Position numbers and translations under genes: made by a program. Source: Mesorhizobium sp. (GTDB lineage Bacteria; Pseudomonadota; Alphaproteobacteria; Rhizobiales; Rhizobiaceae). From it: a stretch of DNA of 64,000 nucleotides. The DNA is taken from contig NZ_JAEULZ010000046.1 in assembly GCF_016793485.1 (NCBI RefSeq), positions 310,001-374,000 of the forward strand, read 5' to 3'. Below are positions 9,038 through 17,286 of the stretch, piece by piece; the first letter of the stretch is position 1, and every line of letters begins with the position of its first letter. The notes under the pieces are model-generated. The model saw only the letters and a program-made list of their open reading frames with translations, did not search any database and was not told the DNA's origin.

Positions 9038-10411
9038 TCAGTACGCATATTCGAGGAACACAGGCTCGATCGAGCCGCCCCAGCGCGTATGATAGGCGCT
9101 GAGCATCTCCTCGGCGCTGGTCGTGCCGCGCGCCACCACCTCGTCCAGCGTGGTGAGGAAAGACGTCTCGTCATAGCCGTCGCGGTTCTTGCGGCCACGA
9201 TTTTTCAAGCCCTGTCGCGTCAGCGTCATCACCTCGCGCGCGATCTCGATCAACTCCCGCCTGCGGAATTCGGCGCGGATGCCCTTCGCCGGCACGTCGT
9301 TGCGCAGCGCGTTGACCTCGGCGAATGTCCAGTCGCGCGTCAGCGCGTCGGCTGCGTCCAGCGTCGCCTGGTCGTAGAGCAGCCCGACCCAGAAGGCAGG
9401 CAGCGCGCAGATGCGCCGCCACGGGCCGCCGTCGGCGCCGCGCATTTCGAGGAAGCGCTTCAGGCGGACATCGGGAAACAGCGTCGACAGGTGGTTGGCC
9501 CAGTCGCCCATGGTGGGCATGCCATCCGGCACCTCGTTGCGCGCCCCGCCGGCCATGAACTGCCGGAAGGTATAGCGCGTCATGTCGATGTAGTGGCCGT
9601 CGCGAATGACGAAATACATCGGCACGTCGAGCGCCCAGTCGACATAGTCGAAGAAGCCGAAATCGTCAGAGAAACAGAATTCCTTGAGGCCGGAGCGCTG
9701 GTTGTCGGTGTCGCGCCAGATGTCGCCGCGCCAGGAAAGCAGCCCGTTAGGATGCCCCTCGGTGAAGGGCGAGTTGGCGAACAGCGCGGTCGCCAGCGGC
9801 TGCAGCTTCAGCGAGACCTGCATCTTGCGCCGCATGTCCGCCTCGCTCTCGAAATCGAGGTTCACCTGGATGGTGCAGGTGCGATACATCATGTCGAGAC
9901 CCTGGCTGCCGACCTTCGGCATATAGCGGGTCATGATCTCGTAGCGAGACTTCGGCATTTTCGGCGTCTCCGCCAGCGTCCATTTCGGGCTGCCGCCGAG
10001 GCCGAGGAATCTGATCCCGAGCGGTTCGGCGATTTCGCGCACCTGCGCCAGATGGGCGTTGCCCTCGCGGCAGGTCTGGTGGATGGATTCCAGCGGCGCG
10101 CCTGAAAGCTCGAATTGCCCGCCCGGCTCCAGGCTGATCGCGCCCTGTCCGGTCGGCTCCACCAGCCCGATGATGCGGCCGGCGTCCATGATCGGGTCCC
10201 AGCCGAGCTTCTGCTGCATGCCTTCGAGGATGGCGCGGATGCCGCGCTCGCCGCCGTAAGGAACCGGTGCGTGCCCATCGACATAGAAGGGGAACTTCTC
10301 GTGCTCGGTGCCGATCCGCCATTTGTCGCGCGGCTTGTTGCCGGCAGCGAGATAGGCGACGAGTTCGTCGATGCTCTCGATCGGCTGAAAATCGGTCGTG
10401 TCGCGCGCCAT
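9038..10411 (-). CDS. gshA: Glutamate-cysteine ligase, plant/alphaproteobacterial type
   Basis: A 457-residue enzyme for the first step of glutathione synthesis, ATP-dependent joining of glutamate and cysteine. It belongs to the GCS2/plant-type family shown by KWRIGTEHEKFPF, ISLEPGGQFELSGAPLESIH, TCTIQVNLDF and TLFPDVRLKRFLEMRGAD. Length fits the family. It is followed on the same strand by no close partner; rsmE, 107 bp upstream, points the same way, so co-transcription is possible. Glutathione fits the persulfide chemistry on the island, though that link is only contextual. Confidence 0.96.
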   Translation of the reverse strand: MARDTTDFQPIESIDELVAYLAAGNKPRDKWRIGTEHEKFPFYVDGHAPVPYGGERGIRAILEGMQQKLGWDPIMDAGRIIGLVEPTGQGAISLEPGGQFELSGAPLESIHQTCREGNAHLAQVREIAEPLGIRFLGLGGSPKWTLAETPKMPKSRYEIMTRYMPKVGSQGLDMMYRTCTIQVNLDFESEADMRRKMQVSLKLQPLATALFANSPFTEGHPNGLLSWRGDIWRDTDNQRSGLKEFCFSDDFGFFDYVDWALDVPMYFVIRDGHYIDMTRYTFRQFMAGGARNEVPDGMPTMGDWANHLSTLFPDVRLKRFLEMRGADGGPWRRICALPAFWVGLLYDQATLDAADALTRDWTFAEVNALRNDVPAKGIRAEFRRRELIEIAREVMTLTRQGLKNRGRKNRDGYDETSFLTTLDEVVARGTTSAEEMLSAYHTRWGGSIEPVFLEYAY

Positions 10412-10518
10412 GCAGTTCCCCTAGGAGCGGTTTCTACCGCTGACCGCGCGCTTGATGGCCGAAATGGCAGGATCGGATCAAGCGAATTCTGCTGAGCCAG
10501 CGTTCAGGCGGATTGCGC

Positions 10519-11253
10519 CTACCAGTCGCCGGCCGTTGCCTGGATGACGGCCAGCGCCGCCACAGCCGCCGTGTCCGCCCGCAGGATGCGCGGCCCGAGC
10601 GGGATGGCCGTCACGAAGGGCAGGGCGCGCAGTTGCTGCCGTTCCTCTTCCGAGAACCCGCCTTCCGGTCCCACCAGCAGCCCGAGCTTCTTCTCGGAAA
10701 TACCCTGCAAGGCGGCGAGCGGGTTGTGGGTGCTGGCGCTTTCGTCGCAGAAGATCAGGCGACGATCTTTTTCCCAGCCGGCGAGGAGCGTTGAAAATTT
10801 CTGCGCCTCGCGCACCTCAGGCACGGCTAGGATGCCGCACTGTTCGGCCGCCTCCATCACATTGGCCTTCAGGCGGTCCGTGCCGATCTTCGCAAGCTGC
10901 GTGTGCTGCGTGATGACCGGCTGCAGCACGCCCGCGCCCATCTCGACGGCCTTCTGCACCAGATAGTCCAGCCTGCCGACCTTCAGCGGTGCGAAACAAT
11001 AGACGAGGTCTGGCAGTGGATCCTGCGGCCGCGCCTGTTCCATCGCTTCGATCTTCACGGACTTTTTCGTCTTCGCCGCGATGCGTGCCAGCCACTCGCC
11101 GTCGCGCCCGTTGAAAACGAGCAGCTCGCCGCCGTCGGCCATGCGCAGCACATTCGCCAGATAGTGGCTCTGTTCCGGCGTCAGCTCGAACGACGACCCG
11201 GCCGCGAGATCGTCGGTCACGAAGAGACGTTTCAGAGTGTAGTTTGCGCGCAT
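10519..11253 (-). CDS. rsmE: 16S rRNA (uracil-1498-N3)-methyltransferase
   Basis: A 244-residue SPOUT-class methyltransferase. The N-terminal PUA-like part carries [19 protein letters not shown]. The SAM-binding trefoil knot is marked by [13 protein letters not shown] and [20 protein letters not shown]. It methylates U1498 in the small-subunit decoding centre. Length is normal. It is likely transcribed ahead of gshA. Confidence 0.95.
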   Translation of the reverse strand: MRANYTLKRLFVTDDLAAGSSFELTPEQSHYLANVLRMADGGELLVFNGRDGEWLARIAAKTKKSVKIEAMEQARPQDPLPDLVYCFAPLKVGRLDYLVQKAVEMGAGVLQPVITQHTQLAKIGTDRLKANVMEAAEQCGILAVPEVREAQKFSTLLAGWEKDRRLIFCDESASTHNPLAALQGISEKKLGLLVGPEGGFSEEERQQLRALPFVTAIPLGPRILRADTAAVAALAVIQATAGDW

Positions 11254-11286
11254 GGAAGGCAGACATGCGGCAGCCGCGTTTGGCGG

Positions 11287-12093
11287 TCAAGATGCCTGGC
11301 GGCCAGCGCTCGGGTGCCACACCGGCTGATAGCCCTGCCGCAGCACGGCAACCGTGGTCGCCGGCGTGATGACATCGTGCGCTCCTAGGTTGATCCGGGA
11401 AAGGTCGAGCGGCTCGCTGTAGCCCTCGAACGACCAGCGCAATGCTTGCCCTCCGTGCAGGGCATAGGCGTTCGAACCATCGGTTATCACGGTGCCATTT
11501 GGCAGCGTTTCCGCATGGAGCACCCCCTCTTCGTCTCGGTCCTGCGGGCCGATCCACCTCTCCCCCTGCCCGGGGGAGAGGATAGCCAATCGCGCAGCAC
11601 GTCGACTTTCGAGGGCTGGGTATCCTCCACCCCACTCGGTGGGGGGGAGGTGGATCGGTCCGGAGGACCGAGACGGAGGGGGAGACCTATGCTCTCTCGA
11701 AGCCCACCTCTCCACATGCAGCCGCGCGTCCATCATCCGCACAGTCGGCTTCGCCACACCGAACGCGCGTCCAAACGCACCGGCATATGCCTTCGCGGCC
11801 TCGCGCCTGCATTCGAAGCAGGGTCGATGCCCCGCTGCGAACGCGGTCACCTCATCGAGGAAAAACAGCTCGGTCCAGCCCGCGCCGCCGTTGCGGCCGT
11901 TATAGCCCATGACCTCGCGCCGTCGCTCCTTGTACGCACAGGCGCAGACGATCCAGGCCTTCGTCGTCCAGCGACGGCCGGTCAGCGTTCTCGTCGCGGG
12001 ATCGTGGATGATGCCGCGATTTCCCGTGAACAGGCCGCGCGCCACGACGGCATGGATTTCGCCGAAAGGATCGACCCGGTTTTGCAACGACAT
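11287..12093 (-). CDS. Conserved hypothetical protein with an in-frame palindromic element
   Basis: A 268-residue protein whose ends look like a conserved rhizobial hypothetical family (RGLFTGNRGIIHDP; FFLDEVTAFAAGHRPCFECR; and GYQPVWHPSAG at the C-terminus). Residues of about 136-191 are encoded by the palindromic repeat at 11519-11688. They read as low-complexity Pro/Arg/Gly sequence and separate HVERW from LHAETLPNGT, which would otherwise lie close together. The frame stays open through the element. The CFEC pair could bind a metal. Function is unknown; whether the protein folds with the insert is untested. Confidence 0.75.
   Translation of the reverse strand: MSLQNRVDPFGEIHAVVARGLFTGNRGIIHDPATRTLTGRRWTTKAWIVCACAYKERRREVMGYNGRNGGAGWTELFFLDEVTAFAAGHRPCFECRREAAKAYAGAFGRAFGVAKPTVRMMDARLHVERWASREHRSPPPSRSSGPIHLPPTEWGGGYPALESRRAARLAILSPGQGERWIGPQDRDEEGVLHAETLPNGTVITDGSNAYALHGGQALRWSFEGYSEPLDLSRINLGAHDVITPATTVAVLRQGYQPVWHPSAGRQAS
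11519..11688. repeat. Palindromic element A, inside a coding sequence
   Basis: Imperfect inverted repeats of about 45 bp at the ends (11519-11565 and 11641-11688), including CTCGGTCC/GGACCGAG and GATCCACCTC/GAGGTGGATC, with two inner GC hairpins (CCCCCTGCCCGGGGG and CCCCACTCGGTGGGG). It is the same general type as elements C and D. It carries no transposase and lies in frame within the gene at 11287-12093. Confidence 0.85.
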
Positions 12094-12161
12094 GGCTCTG
12101 GAAATCTGCTCGCCTTCGCATCATGATGCCACCCGAAATCGTCATATCACGCGGAGCGGTC

Positions 12162-12884
12162 ATGCGGGTACTGGTGGTCCAGAATTTCGGCGACGAAGGC
12201 ATCGGCCAGCTCGCCGTCGCGTTCGATGAAGCTGGCGCGGAAGTGGATGTCCGCCGGCCATATGAAGGCGATCAGCTGCCGGCCGGCGACGGCTACGACG
12301 CGCTGGTCGTCCTCGGCGGCCCCCAGAATGCGCGCGACGATGCCGGCAGTCCGTATTTCCCGCAGCTCCTCGGGATGATGCGCGAGTTCGGAAACGACGG
12401 CCGCTCGGTTCTGGGCATATGCCTCGGCAGCCAGTTGCTGGCGCGAGCCTATGATGCCGACAACATCATCGGCGGCGCCGACGAGTTCGGCTGGTGCACC
12501 GTGAAGCGAACGGGCGAGGGCGCTGTCGACAGCGTTCTTGCCGCCGCGCCTGACAGCTTTCCGATCTTCCAGTGGCACGAGGACACGTTCACGCTGCCCG
12601 CCGGCGCCACGAGGCTGGCCGGCAGTGATGTCGCCGTCAATCAGGCGTTCCGCATCGGCCGTGCCGCCTATGGCATCCAGTTTCACTTCGAGGCTGACCA
12701 GGCGCATGTCCGCCACTGGAACGAGGCTTTCGCAGAGTCGCTGAAGGCGCATCAGCCCGGCTGGCTGGAGGGCTATGAAGAGGAAGCCGCGCGCCACGGC
12801 GCTGCCGCGGATGCCGTCGGCCTCGCGATCGCGCGGGCATGGGTGGCGACGATTGCGGTGGGAGCGAAGTCGAAGGCGGCTTGA
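12162..12884 (+). CDS. Class I glutamine amidotransferase-like protein
   Basis: A 240-residue stand-alone GATase1 protein. The nucleophile elbow is LGICLGSQLLA with the catalytic Cys, and the His-Glu pair is in GIQFHFEAD. The early motif ALVVLGGPQNARDD also fits. Members act as glutamine amidotransferases or gamma-glutamyl hydrolases on amines; the substrate here is not evident. The ATG at 12162 (MRVLVVQNFGDEG) fits the family better than the longer frame from 12123. It is divergent from the hypothetical gene on its left. Confidence 0.87.
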   Translation: MRVLVVQNFGDEGIGQLAVAFDEAGAEVDVRRPYEGDQLPAGDGYDALVVLGGPQNARDDAGSPYFPQLLGMMREFGNDGRSVLGICLGSQLLARAYDADNIIGGADEFGWCTVKRTGEGAVDSVLAAAPDSFPIFQWHEDTFTLPAGATRLAGSDVAVNQAFRIGRAAYGIQFHFEADQAHVRHWNEAFAESLKAHQPGWLEGYEEEAARHGAAADAVGLAIARAWVATIAVGAKSKAA

Positions 12885-13001
12885 ATACAGGCCGAACGCA
12901 ACAAAACTGCCCGGTTTTGAAACAATCCTGCCGCCATTGCGGCATGCTCCGGTCACAATCGGCCACGATAAGCCACACCACAGGCTTTCGGGGACCGAAT
13001 C

Positions 13002-13238
13002 ATGTCGTACCAGCAGGACCAGACGCGAGGCTTCCTCGCCATGCGCGCGGCGGACACCGCTGCGCGATCGTCCGTGCAACTGGCCGCCGGTCCGTTCGAT
13101 GTTCCGAACGAGCGCCGCTCGGCCGAAACGATGACCCTGGCCGACGCTCTCCTCACCGGCCTGCTCGTGATCTATCCCGTGCTGGCGACCGTCGCCGTCA
13201 TCGCAATCGGCCTCTTCCTGTCGGCTCCGATCGCGTGA
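13002..13238 (+). CDS. Small single-pass membrane protein, unknown
   Basis: A 78-residue protein whose C-terminal half is one hydrophobic helix (LLTGLLVIYPVLATVAVIAI) after a polar N-terminus. A purine-rich GGGGA lies ahead of the ATG. I recognise no family. It ends 4 bp before the convergent tag gene, so the space is used tightly, which supports it being a gene. Confidence 0.6.
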   Translation: MSYQQDQTRGFLAMRAADTAARSSVQLAAGPFDVPNERRSAETMTLADALLTGLLVIYPVLATVAVIAIGLFLSAPIA

Positions 13239-13241
13239 GCG

Positions 13242-13871
13242 TCATTTCGGCCGCTTGAGCTTGCCCCGCGCCTTCTCGACCTCGTCCCGGCAATAGCAAC
13301 CCTCCACATGGTCGTTGACCATGCCCATTGCCTGCATGAAGGCATAGACTGTCGTCGGGCCGACGAAAGTCCAGCCGCGCTTCTTCAATTCCTTTGAGAT
13401 TCGCGTCGATGTCGGCGACGTCGGCATGGCCCGCAGCGTCACCCAGTCGAGCTTTTTCGGCCGCTCCTCCGGCCCGGGTTCGAACGACCAGAACCATGCC
13501 GCCAGCGATCCCTTCTCGCCAACCATCTCCTGCGCCCGTCTGGCGTTGTTGATCGTCGAGACGATCTTGCCGCGATGGCGCACAATGCCGGTATCCCCGA
13601 GCAGGCGCTCGATATCCTTCTCGGTGAACTTTGCGATCCTGTCGAAGTCGAAGCCGGCGAAGGCTGCGCGAAAATTCTCGCGTTTCCTCAGGATGGTCAG
13701 CCACGACAGGCCGGACTGGAAACCTTCGAGGCAGATTTTCTCGAACAGCCTGATGTCGTCGGTGACCGGGCGGCCCCATTCCTTGTCGTGATAAACGAGA
13801 TAGTCGGGCAGGTTGCCGTGCCAGCCGCAGCGGGTCTTTCCGTCAGGCCCCTCGATCAATCCCGCTGCCAT
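13242..13871 (-). CDS. tag: DNA-3-methyladenine glycosylase I
   Basis: A 209-residue base-excision repair enzyme that removes 3-methyladenine. Family motifs are CGWHGNLPDYLVYHDKEWG near the N-terminus, FEKICLEGFQSGLSWLTIL, and a C-terminal FVGPTTVYAFMQAMGMVNDH followed by a Cys (GCYC) that, with the N-terminal Cys and the two His, forms the Tag zinc site. Length is normal. It is transcribed alone. Confidence 0.95.
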   Translation of the reverse strand: MAAGLIEGPDGKTRCGWHGNLPDYLVYHDKEWGRPVTDDIRLFEKICLEGFQSGLSWLTILRKRENFRAAFAGFDFDRIAKFTEKDIERLLGDTGIVRHRGKIVSTINNARRAQEMVGEKGSLAAWFWSFEPGPEERPKKLDWVTLRAMPTSPTSTRISKELKKRGWTFVGPTTVYAFMQAMGMVNDHVEGCYCRDEVEKARGKLKRPK

Positions 13872-14062
13872 GCCTGCCTCGCCACTCTTCTTTACGTGGC
13901 CTTTACCAGATTCCTGAACCGCCCGGTAACCACACCAAAAGGTTTACTGACAAAGGAGCATTTGAAGCATTCCGATTCACCTTTCGGTTGCTGCTCGCGG
14001 CCAACATGGCCCGCAGAAGCGAGGCGCATGCCCTTGCCCAGTTTGAGTGATGAGTGCGCGAG

Positions 14063-14839
14063 ATGAAAAGAATTCTTCTACCTGCCGTCGCGGCCGCGCT
14101 GGTCGCCTCGGTCCCTCCGGCAACTGCCAATGATCGTTACGCCGAGCGCCCGCCCGTCGTCGTCAGCCCTGACCTTTCCGCGCCGTGGCTCCTGCAGCTT
14201 GGCCACAAGCCGGGCAAGGTGCGGCTGCAGGAGTCTCGCAGAGCCTTTCCGAACGAGCCCGACACCGCCCGGCGGACATCGGCGCATGACAGCGTGCGCC
14301 GTCTCATGGGTGGCGGCCAGCCGGATCAGGTTCGCACCGCAGCCGTCGCGCCGCAGGAAAACCGCGCCGTCAGCAACCAGTTGGACCCGATGTACCTGCC
14401 GCAGGAAGTCGCCTACAGCGGCGGCGAACAGCCCGGCACCATCATCATCGATACGGTCCAGAACTTCCTCTATCTCGTCGAGCCGGGCGGCATGGCCCGC
14501 CGCTACGGCGTCGGCACCGGCAAGCCGGGTTTCGAATGGGCCGGTACGCACAAGGTGACGCGCAAGGCCGAGTGGCCGGATTGGCGGCCGCCTGCGGAAA
14601 TGATTGCGCGCGAACGCGCCCGGGGCAAAATTCTGCCTGCGTACATGGCAGGTGGTTCCGAGAACCCGCTCGGCGCCCGCGCGCTCTATCTTGGCTCGAC
14701 GCTCTACCGTATCCATGGCACCAACCAGCCCTGGACGATCGGGAAGGCCGTGTCGTCGGGCTGCATCCGCATGCGCAACGAGGATGTCGTCGAACTCTAC
14801 GAGCGCGTCGGCGTCGGCACCAAGGTCGTCGTGATGTAA
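14063..14839 (+). CDS. L,D-transpeptidase (YkuD family), secreted
   Basis: A 258-residue periplasmic enzyme that makes 3-3 cross-links in peptidoglycan or attaches proteins to it. A signal peptide (KRILLPAVAAALVASVPPAT) precedes a linker of about 100 residues and the catalytic domain with IHGTNQPWTIGKAVSSGCIR, holding the His and Cys of the HxxN...SxGCIR signature. A start nine bases upstream (GTG at 14054) is also possible. A second, shorter paralogue lies at 32824. Confidence 0.93.
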   Translation: MKRILLPAVAAALVASVPPATANDRYAERPPVVVSPDLSAPWLLQLGHKPGKVRLQESRRAFPNEPDTARRTSAHDSVRRLMGGGQPDQVRTAAVAPQENRAVSNQLDPMYLPQEVAYSGGEQPGTIIIDTVQNFLYLVEPGGMARRYGVGTGKPGFEWAGTHKVTRKAEWPDWRPPAEMIARERARGKILPAYMAGGSENPLGARALYLGSTLYRIHGTNQPWTIGKAVSSGCIRMRNEDVVELYERVGVGTKVVVM

Positions 14840-14926
14840 ATTTGGTTCCAAGCGTCGGGGGACGGGCCGCGCGCGGGGGCGCAGGCCTGCCGGCAAGGGC
14901 GGAGCGGCGATGACAGCCGCCCGCCC

Positions 14927-16234
14927 TTACTTTTTTCGGATACCCGCGGGCTTCTTGCCACCATAAGCCCAGTCGAGCAGTTCGACCGTATGCACCACCG
15001 GCATCTTCGCAGCGGATGCGATCTGCGTGATGCAGCCGATGTTGCCGGTCGCGACCAGCGCCGCGCCTGTCGCCTCGATGTTCTTCACCTTGCGGTCGCG
15101 CAGCTTCGCGGAAATCTCCGGCTGCAGGATGTTGTAGGTGCCGGCCGACCCGCAGCACAGGTGACCTTCGCGCGGCTCCTTCACCGTGAAGCCGGCCTTC
15201 GCCAGCAGGTCCTTCGGTTGGCGCGTGATCTTCTGGCCATGCTGCATCGAGCAGGCCGAATGATAGGCGACGGTCAGATCCGGCTTCACTGTCGGTTCGG
15301 GCATATCGAGCGTCGCCAGGAATTCCGTCACGTCCTTCGCCAGCGCCGACACGCGCTTAGCCTTGTCGGAATAGGCCGGATCAAGCCGCAGCATGAAGCC
15401 GTAGTCCTTGATCGTCGTCCCGCAGCCCGACGCGGTGATGACGACGGCGTCCAGCCCACCATTCTCGATCTCCGCGGTCCATGCGTCCACGTTCTGCCGT
15501 GCGGAGACAAGTGCTGCTTCCTCGCGCCCCATGTGGTGTACGAGCGAGCCACAGCATGTCTCGCCCCTGGGCACCACGACCTCGACGCCGAGCCTTGTCA
15601 GAAGGGAGATCGTCGCGTCGTTGATGCCGGGGTCGAGCACGGCCTGCGCGCAGCCGGTCAAAAGCGCGACGCGTTTCTTGCGCGTGCCAGCCGCCTTGTG
15701 CAGGCCTGGCGATGAGTTCCTGGAGCGTCGTGGCACGGAGCCCGGCGCCAGCTTCAGCATAGCCGAAAGCGGCTTCAGCGCCGGCAGTGCATCGAACAGC
15801 CCGGCAAACGGCCGCCCGATCTTCGCCAGCATCAGTGCCGTGCGGAACCGGGCAGGATAGGGCAGCACGGCGGCCAGCAGCGAACGGATGGCGCGGTTCG
15901 CGAACGGCCGCTTGTAGGTCTTCTCGATATGGGTGCGCGCATGGTCGACCAGGTGCATGTAGTTCACGCCGGATGGACACGTCGTCATGCAGGACAGGCA
16001 GGAGAGGCAGCGGTCGATATGCGTGACGATCTGCTCGTCCGCCGGCCTGCCTTTCTCCAGCATGTCCTTGATCAGGTAGATGCGCCCGCGCGGGCTGTCG
16101 AGCTCGTTGCCCAGAGTCACATAGGTCGGGCAGGTCGCCGTGCAAAACCCGCAATGCACGCATTTGCGCAGTATCTTTTCCGATTCCTCGACATGCGGAT
16201 CGGCAAGCTGTTCGGCGGTGAAGGTGGTTTGCAT
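14927..16234 (-). CDS. glcF: Glycolate oxidase, iron-sulfur subunit
   Basis: A 435-residue electron-transfer subunit of the GlcDEF complex, which oxidises glycolate to glyoxylate. Two [4Fe-4S] ferredoxin clusters are visible as CVHCGFCTATCP and CLSCLSCMTTCP. Two CCG domains follow (ETCCGSLVHH, LCCGSAGTYN). Order on the minus strand is glcD, glcE, a DUF4870 gene, a DUF433/DUF5615 pair, then glcF; the glcF start abuts the stop of the DUF5615 gene at 16235, so glcF translation may depend on that inserted pair. Confidence 0.95.
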   Translation of the reverse strand: MQTTFTAEQLADPHVEESEKILRKCVHCGFCTATCPTYVTLGNELDSPRGRIYLIKDMLEKGRPADEQIVTHIDRCLSCLSCMTTCPSGVNYMHLVDHARTHIEKTYKRPFANRAIRSLLAAVLPYPARFRTALMLAKIGRPFAGLFDALPALKPLSAMLKLAPGSVPRRSRNSSPGLHKAAGTRKKRVALLTGCAQAVLDPGINDATISLLTRLGVEVVVPRGETCCGSLVHHMGREEAALVSARQNVDAWTAEIENGGLDAVVITASGCGTTIKDYGFMLRLDPAYSDKAKRVSALAKDVTEFLATLDMPEPTVKPDLTVAYHSACSMQHGQKITRQPKDLLAKAGFTVKEPREGHLCCGSAGTYNILQPEISAKLRDRKVKNIEATGAALVATGNIGCITQIASAAKMPVVHTVELLDWAYGGKKPAGIRKK

Positions 16235-16618
16235 TCAGTCAATCCGTTTGACCGGTCCGAGAAGATGAGGCGTCGGCGCTCCGACAGGAAATCCGGCGCT
16301 GTCCAGCAGGATGAAATTGCCGGCGACCGGTTTCCGCAGAATCTTTCGAATATTGTTTTGAATTTTTTCCACTTCGGGAACGCGTGGAGTCGGCAATATG
16401 AGTACCGCAATGGTGCGGCCGTCAAGATTCTGCTGGAAAGGCATGCGCTTGTCGCAGGTTACGAGCCAAGTGTAGCCTTCACTGGAAGCCTTGGAGATCA
16501 CGCTCCCGTCCGGCTGGCTGCGCCAGCTTTCGGGAAATGCCTCTACGACCACCTGTTCATCGGACAGCATCGAGAGGAGATCTATCGGAACGGCTTCGTC
16601 AGCAAGCGCTCTTATCAC
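16235..16618 (-). CDS. DUF5615 PIN-like protein, probable toxin
   Basis: A 127-residue PIN-like protein (MIRALADEAVPIDLLSMLSD; then YTWLVTCDKRM), matching the DUF5615 fold in which acidic residues near the start and in the LVTCD strand would form an RNase-like site. It overlaps the upstream DUF433 gene by 4 bp (ATGA), the usual arrangement of this toxin-antitoxin-like pair. Its stop directly precedes the glcF start. The first acidic residue context (LADE) is slightly unlike the usual LIDEN, so activity is uncertain. Confidence 0.72.
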   Translation of the reverse strand: MIRALADEAVPIDLLSMLSDEQVVVEAFPESWRSQPDGSVISKASSEGYTWLVTCDKRMPFQQNLDGRTIAVLILPTPRVPEVEKIQNNIRKILRKPVAGNFILLDSAGFPVGAPTPHLLGPVKRID

Positions 16619-16845
16619 GCTGCGGCTCGGCCAAAATTTCTGGCGGCGAGCAGTATCGCGGCCTCGGCGCGCTCGCGGCTGATGCCCGGATAGTTCCGCA
16701 ACAAATCGTCAAGCGACAACCCTGCCGCAAGATTCTCGAAGAAGGCTTCGACGGGAACACGCGTTCCCTTGAATACGAGGGCACCGCTGACGACGTCAGG
16801 CTTCGATTCGAACAGATCGTGTTCGGTCAGAAGCGGTTGTTTCAT
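16615..16845 (-). CDS. DUF433 protein, probable antitoxin
   Basis: A 76-residue DUF433 protein with the typical GALVFKGTRVPVEAFFENLA and LSLDDLLRNYPGISRE, a small helix-turn-helix-like fold. DUF433 genes are commonly paired with DUF5615 or other PIN-like genes as antitoxins. The pair sits inside the glycolate oxidase cluster between the DUF4870 gene and glcF, which looks like an insertion. Confidence 0.82.
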   Translation of the reverse strand: MKQPLLTEHDLFESKPDVVSGALVFKGTRVPVEAFFENLAAGLSLDDLLRNYPGISRERAEAAILLAARNFGRAAA

Positions 16846-16908
16846 GACGTGATCTCCATCTTCATACCCGAATATTATCTCATCTTGCCCGGATTGAGCA
16901 GGCCGCCC

Positions 16909-17286
16909 CTAGATCAGCCAGCTTTCCGGCTTCTTGATGGGTTCGCCGCGCTGCAGCGCCTGGATGCCGATGATGCAGCGGACGATGAACCAGACGGCCA
17001 CCGCGAAGGCGAGGATGAACCCGATGATGACGAACATCAGCACGAACGAGATCAGCGCATAGAGCAGGCCGATCCAGAAGGTTCGGATCTGCCAGGTATA
17101 GTGGCTCTCCACGAAGCCGCCTGCCTTGCCGCGGTTCACATAGGCGATGACCAGCCCGATCAGGCCGGTGACGCCGATGACGAGGCCGACAAGATAGAGG
17201 ACATAGACCACAAGCGCGTTCGTCTGGCCGGGTTCCAGCCAACGGTCGGTCTGGCGCGGGGCGGCGGGCGGCGGTGTTTCGGTCAT
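16909..17286 (-). CDS. DUF4870-like membrane protein
   Basis: A 125-residue protein with three or four hydrophobic helices (VVYVLYLVGLVIGVTGLIGL; FWIGLLYALISFVLMFVIIG; FILAFAVAVWFIV) and a conserved RGEPIKKPESW tail, the layout of DUF4870 (Tic20-like) proteins. It overlaps the glcE stop by 4 bp and so is translationally coupled to glcE. Its role is unknown. Confidence 0.8.
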   Translation of the reverse strand: MTETPPPAAPRQTDRWLEPGQTNALVVYVLYLVGLVIGVTGLIGLVIAYVNRGKAGGFVESHYTWQIRTFWIGLLYALISFVLMFVIIGFILAFAVAVWFIVRCIIGIQALQRGEPIKKPESWLI

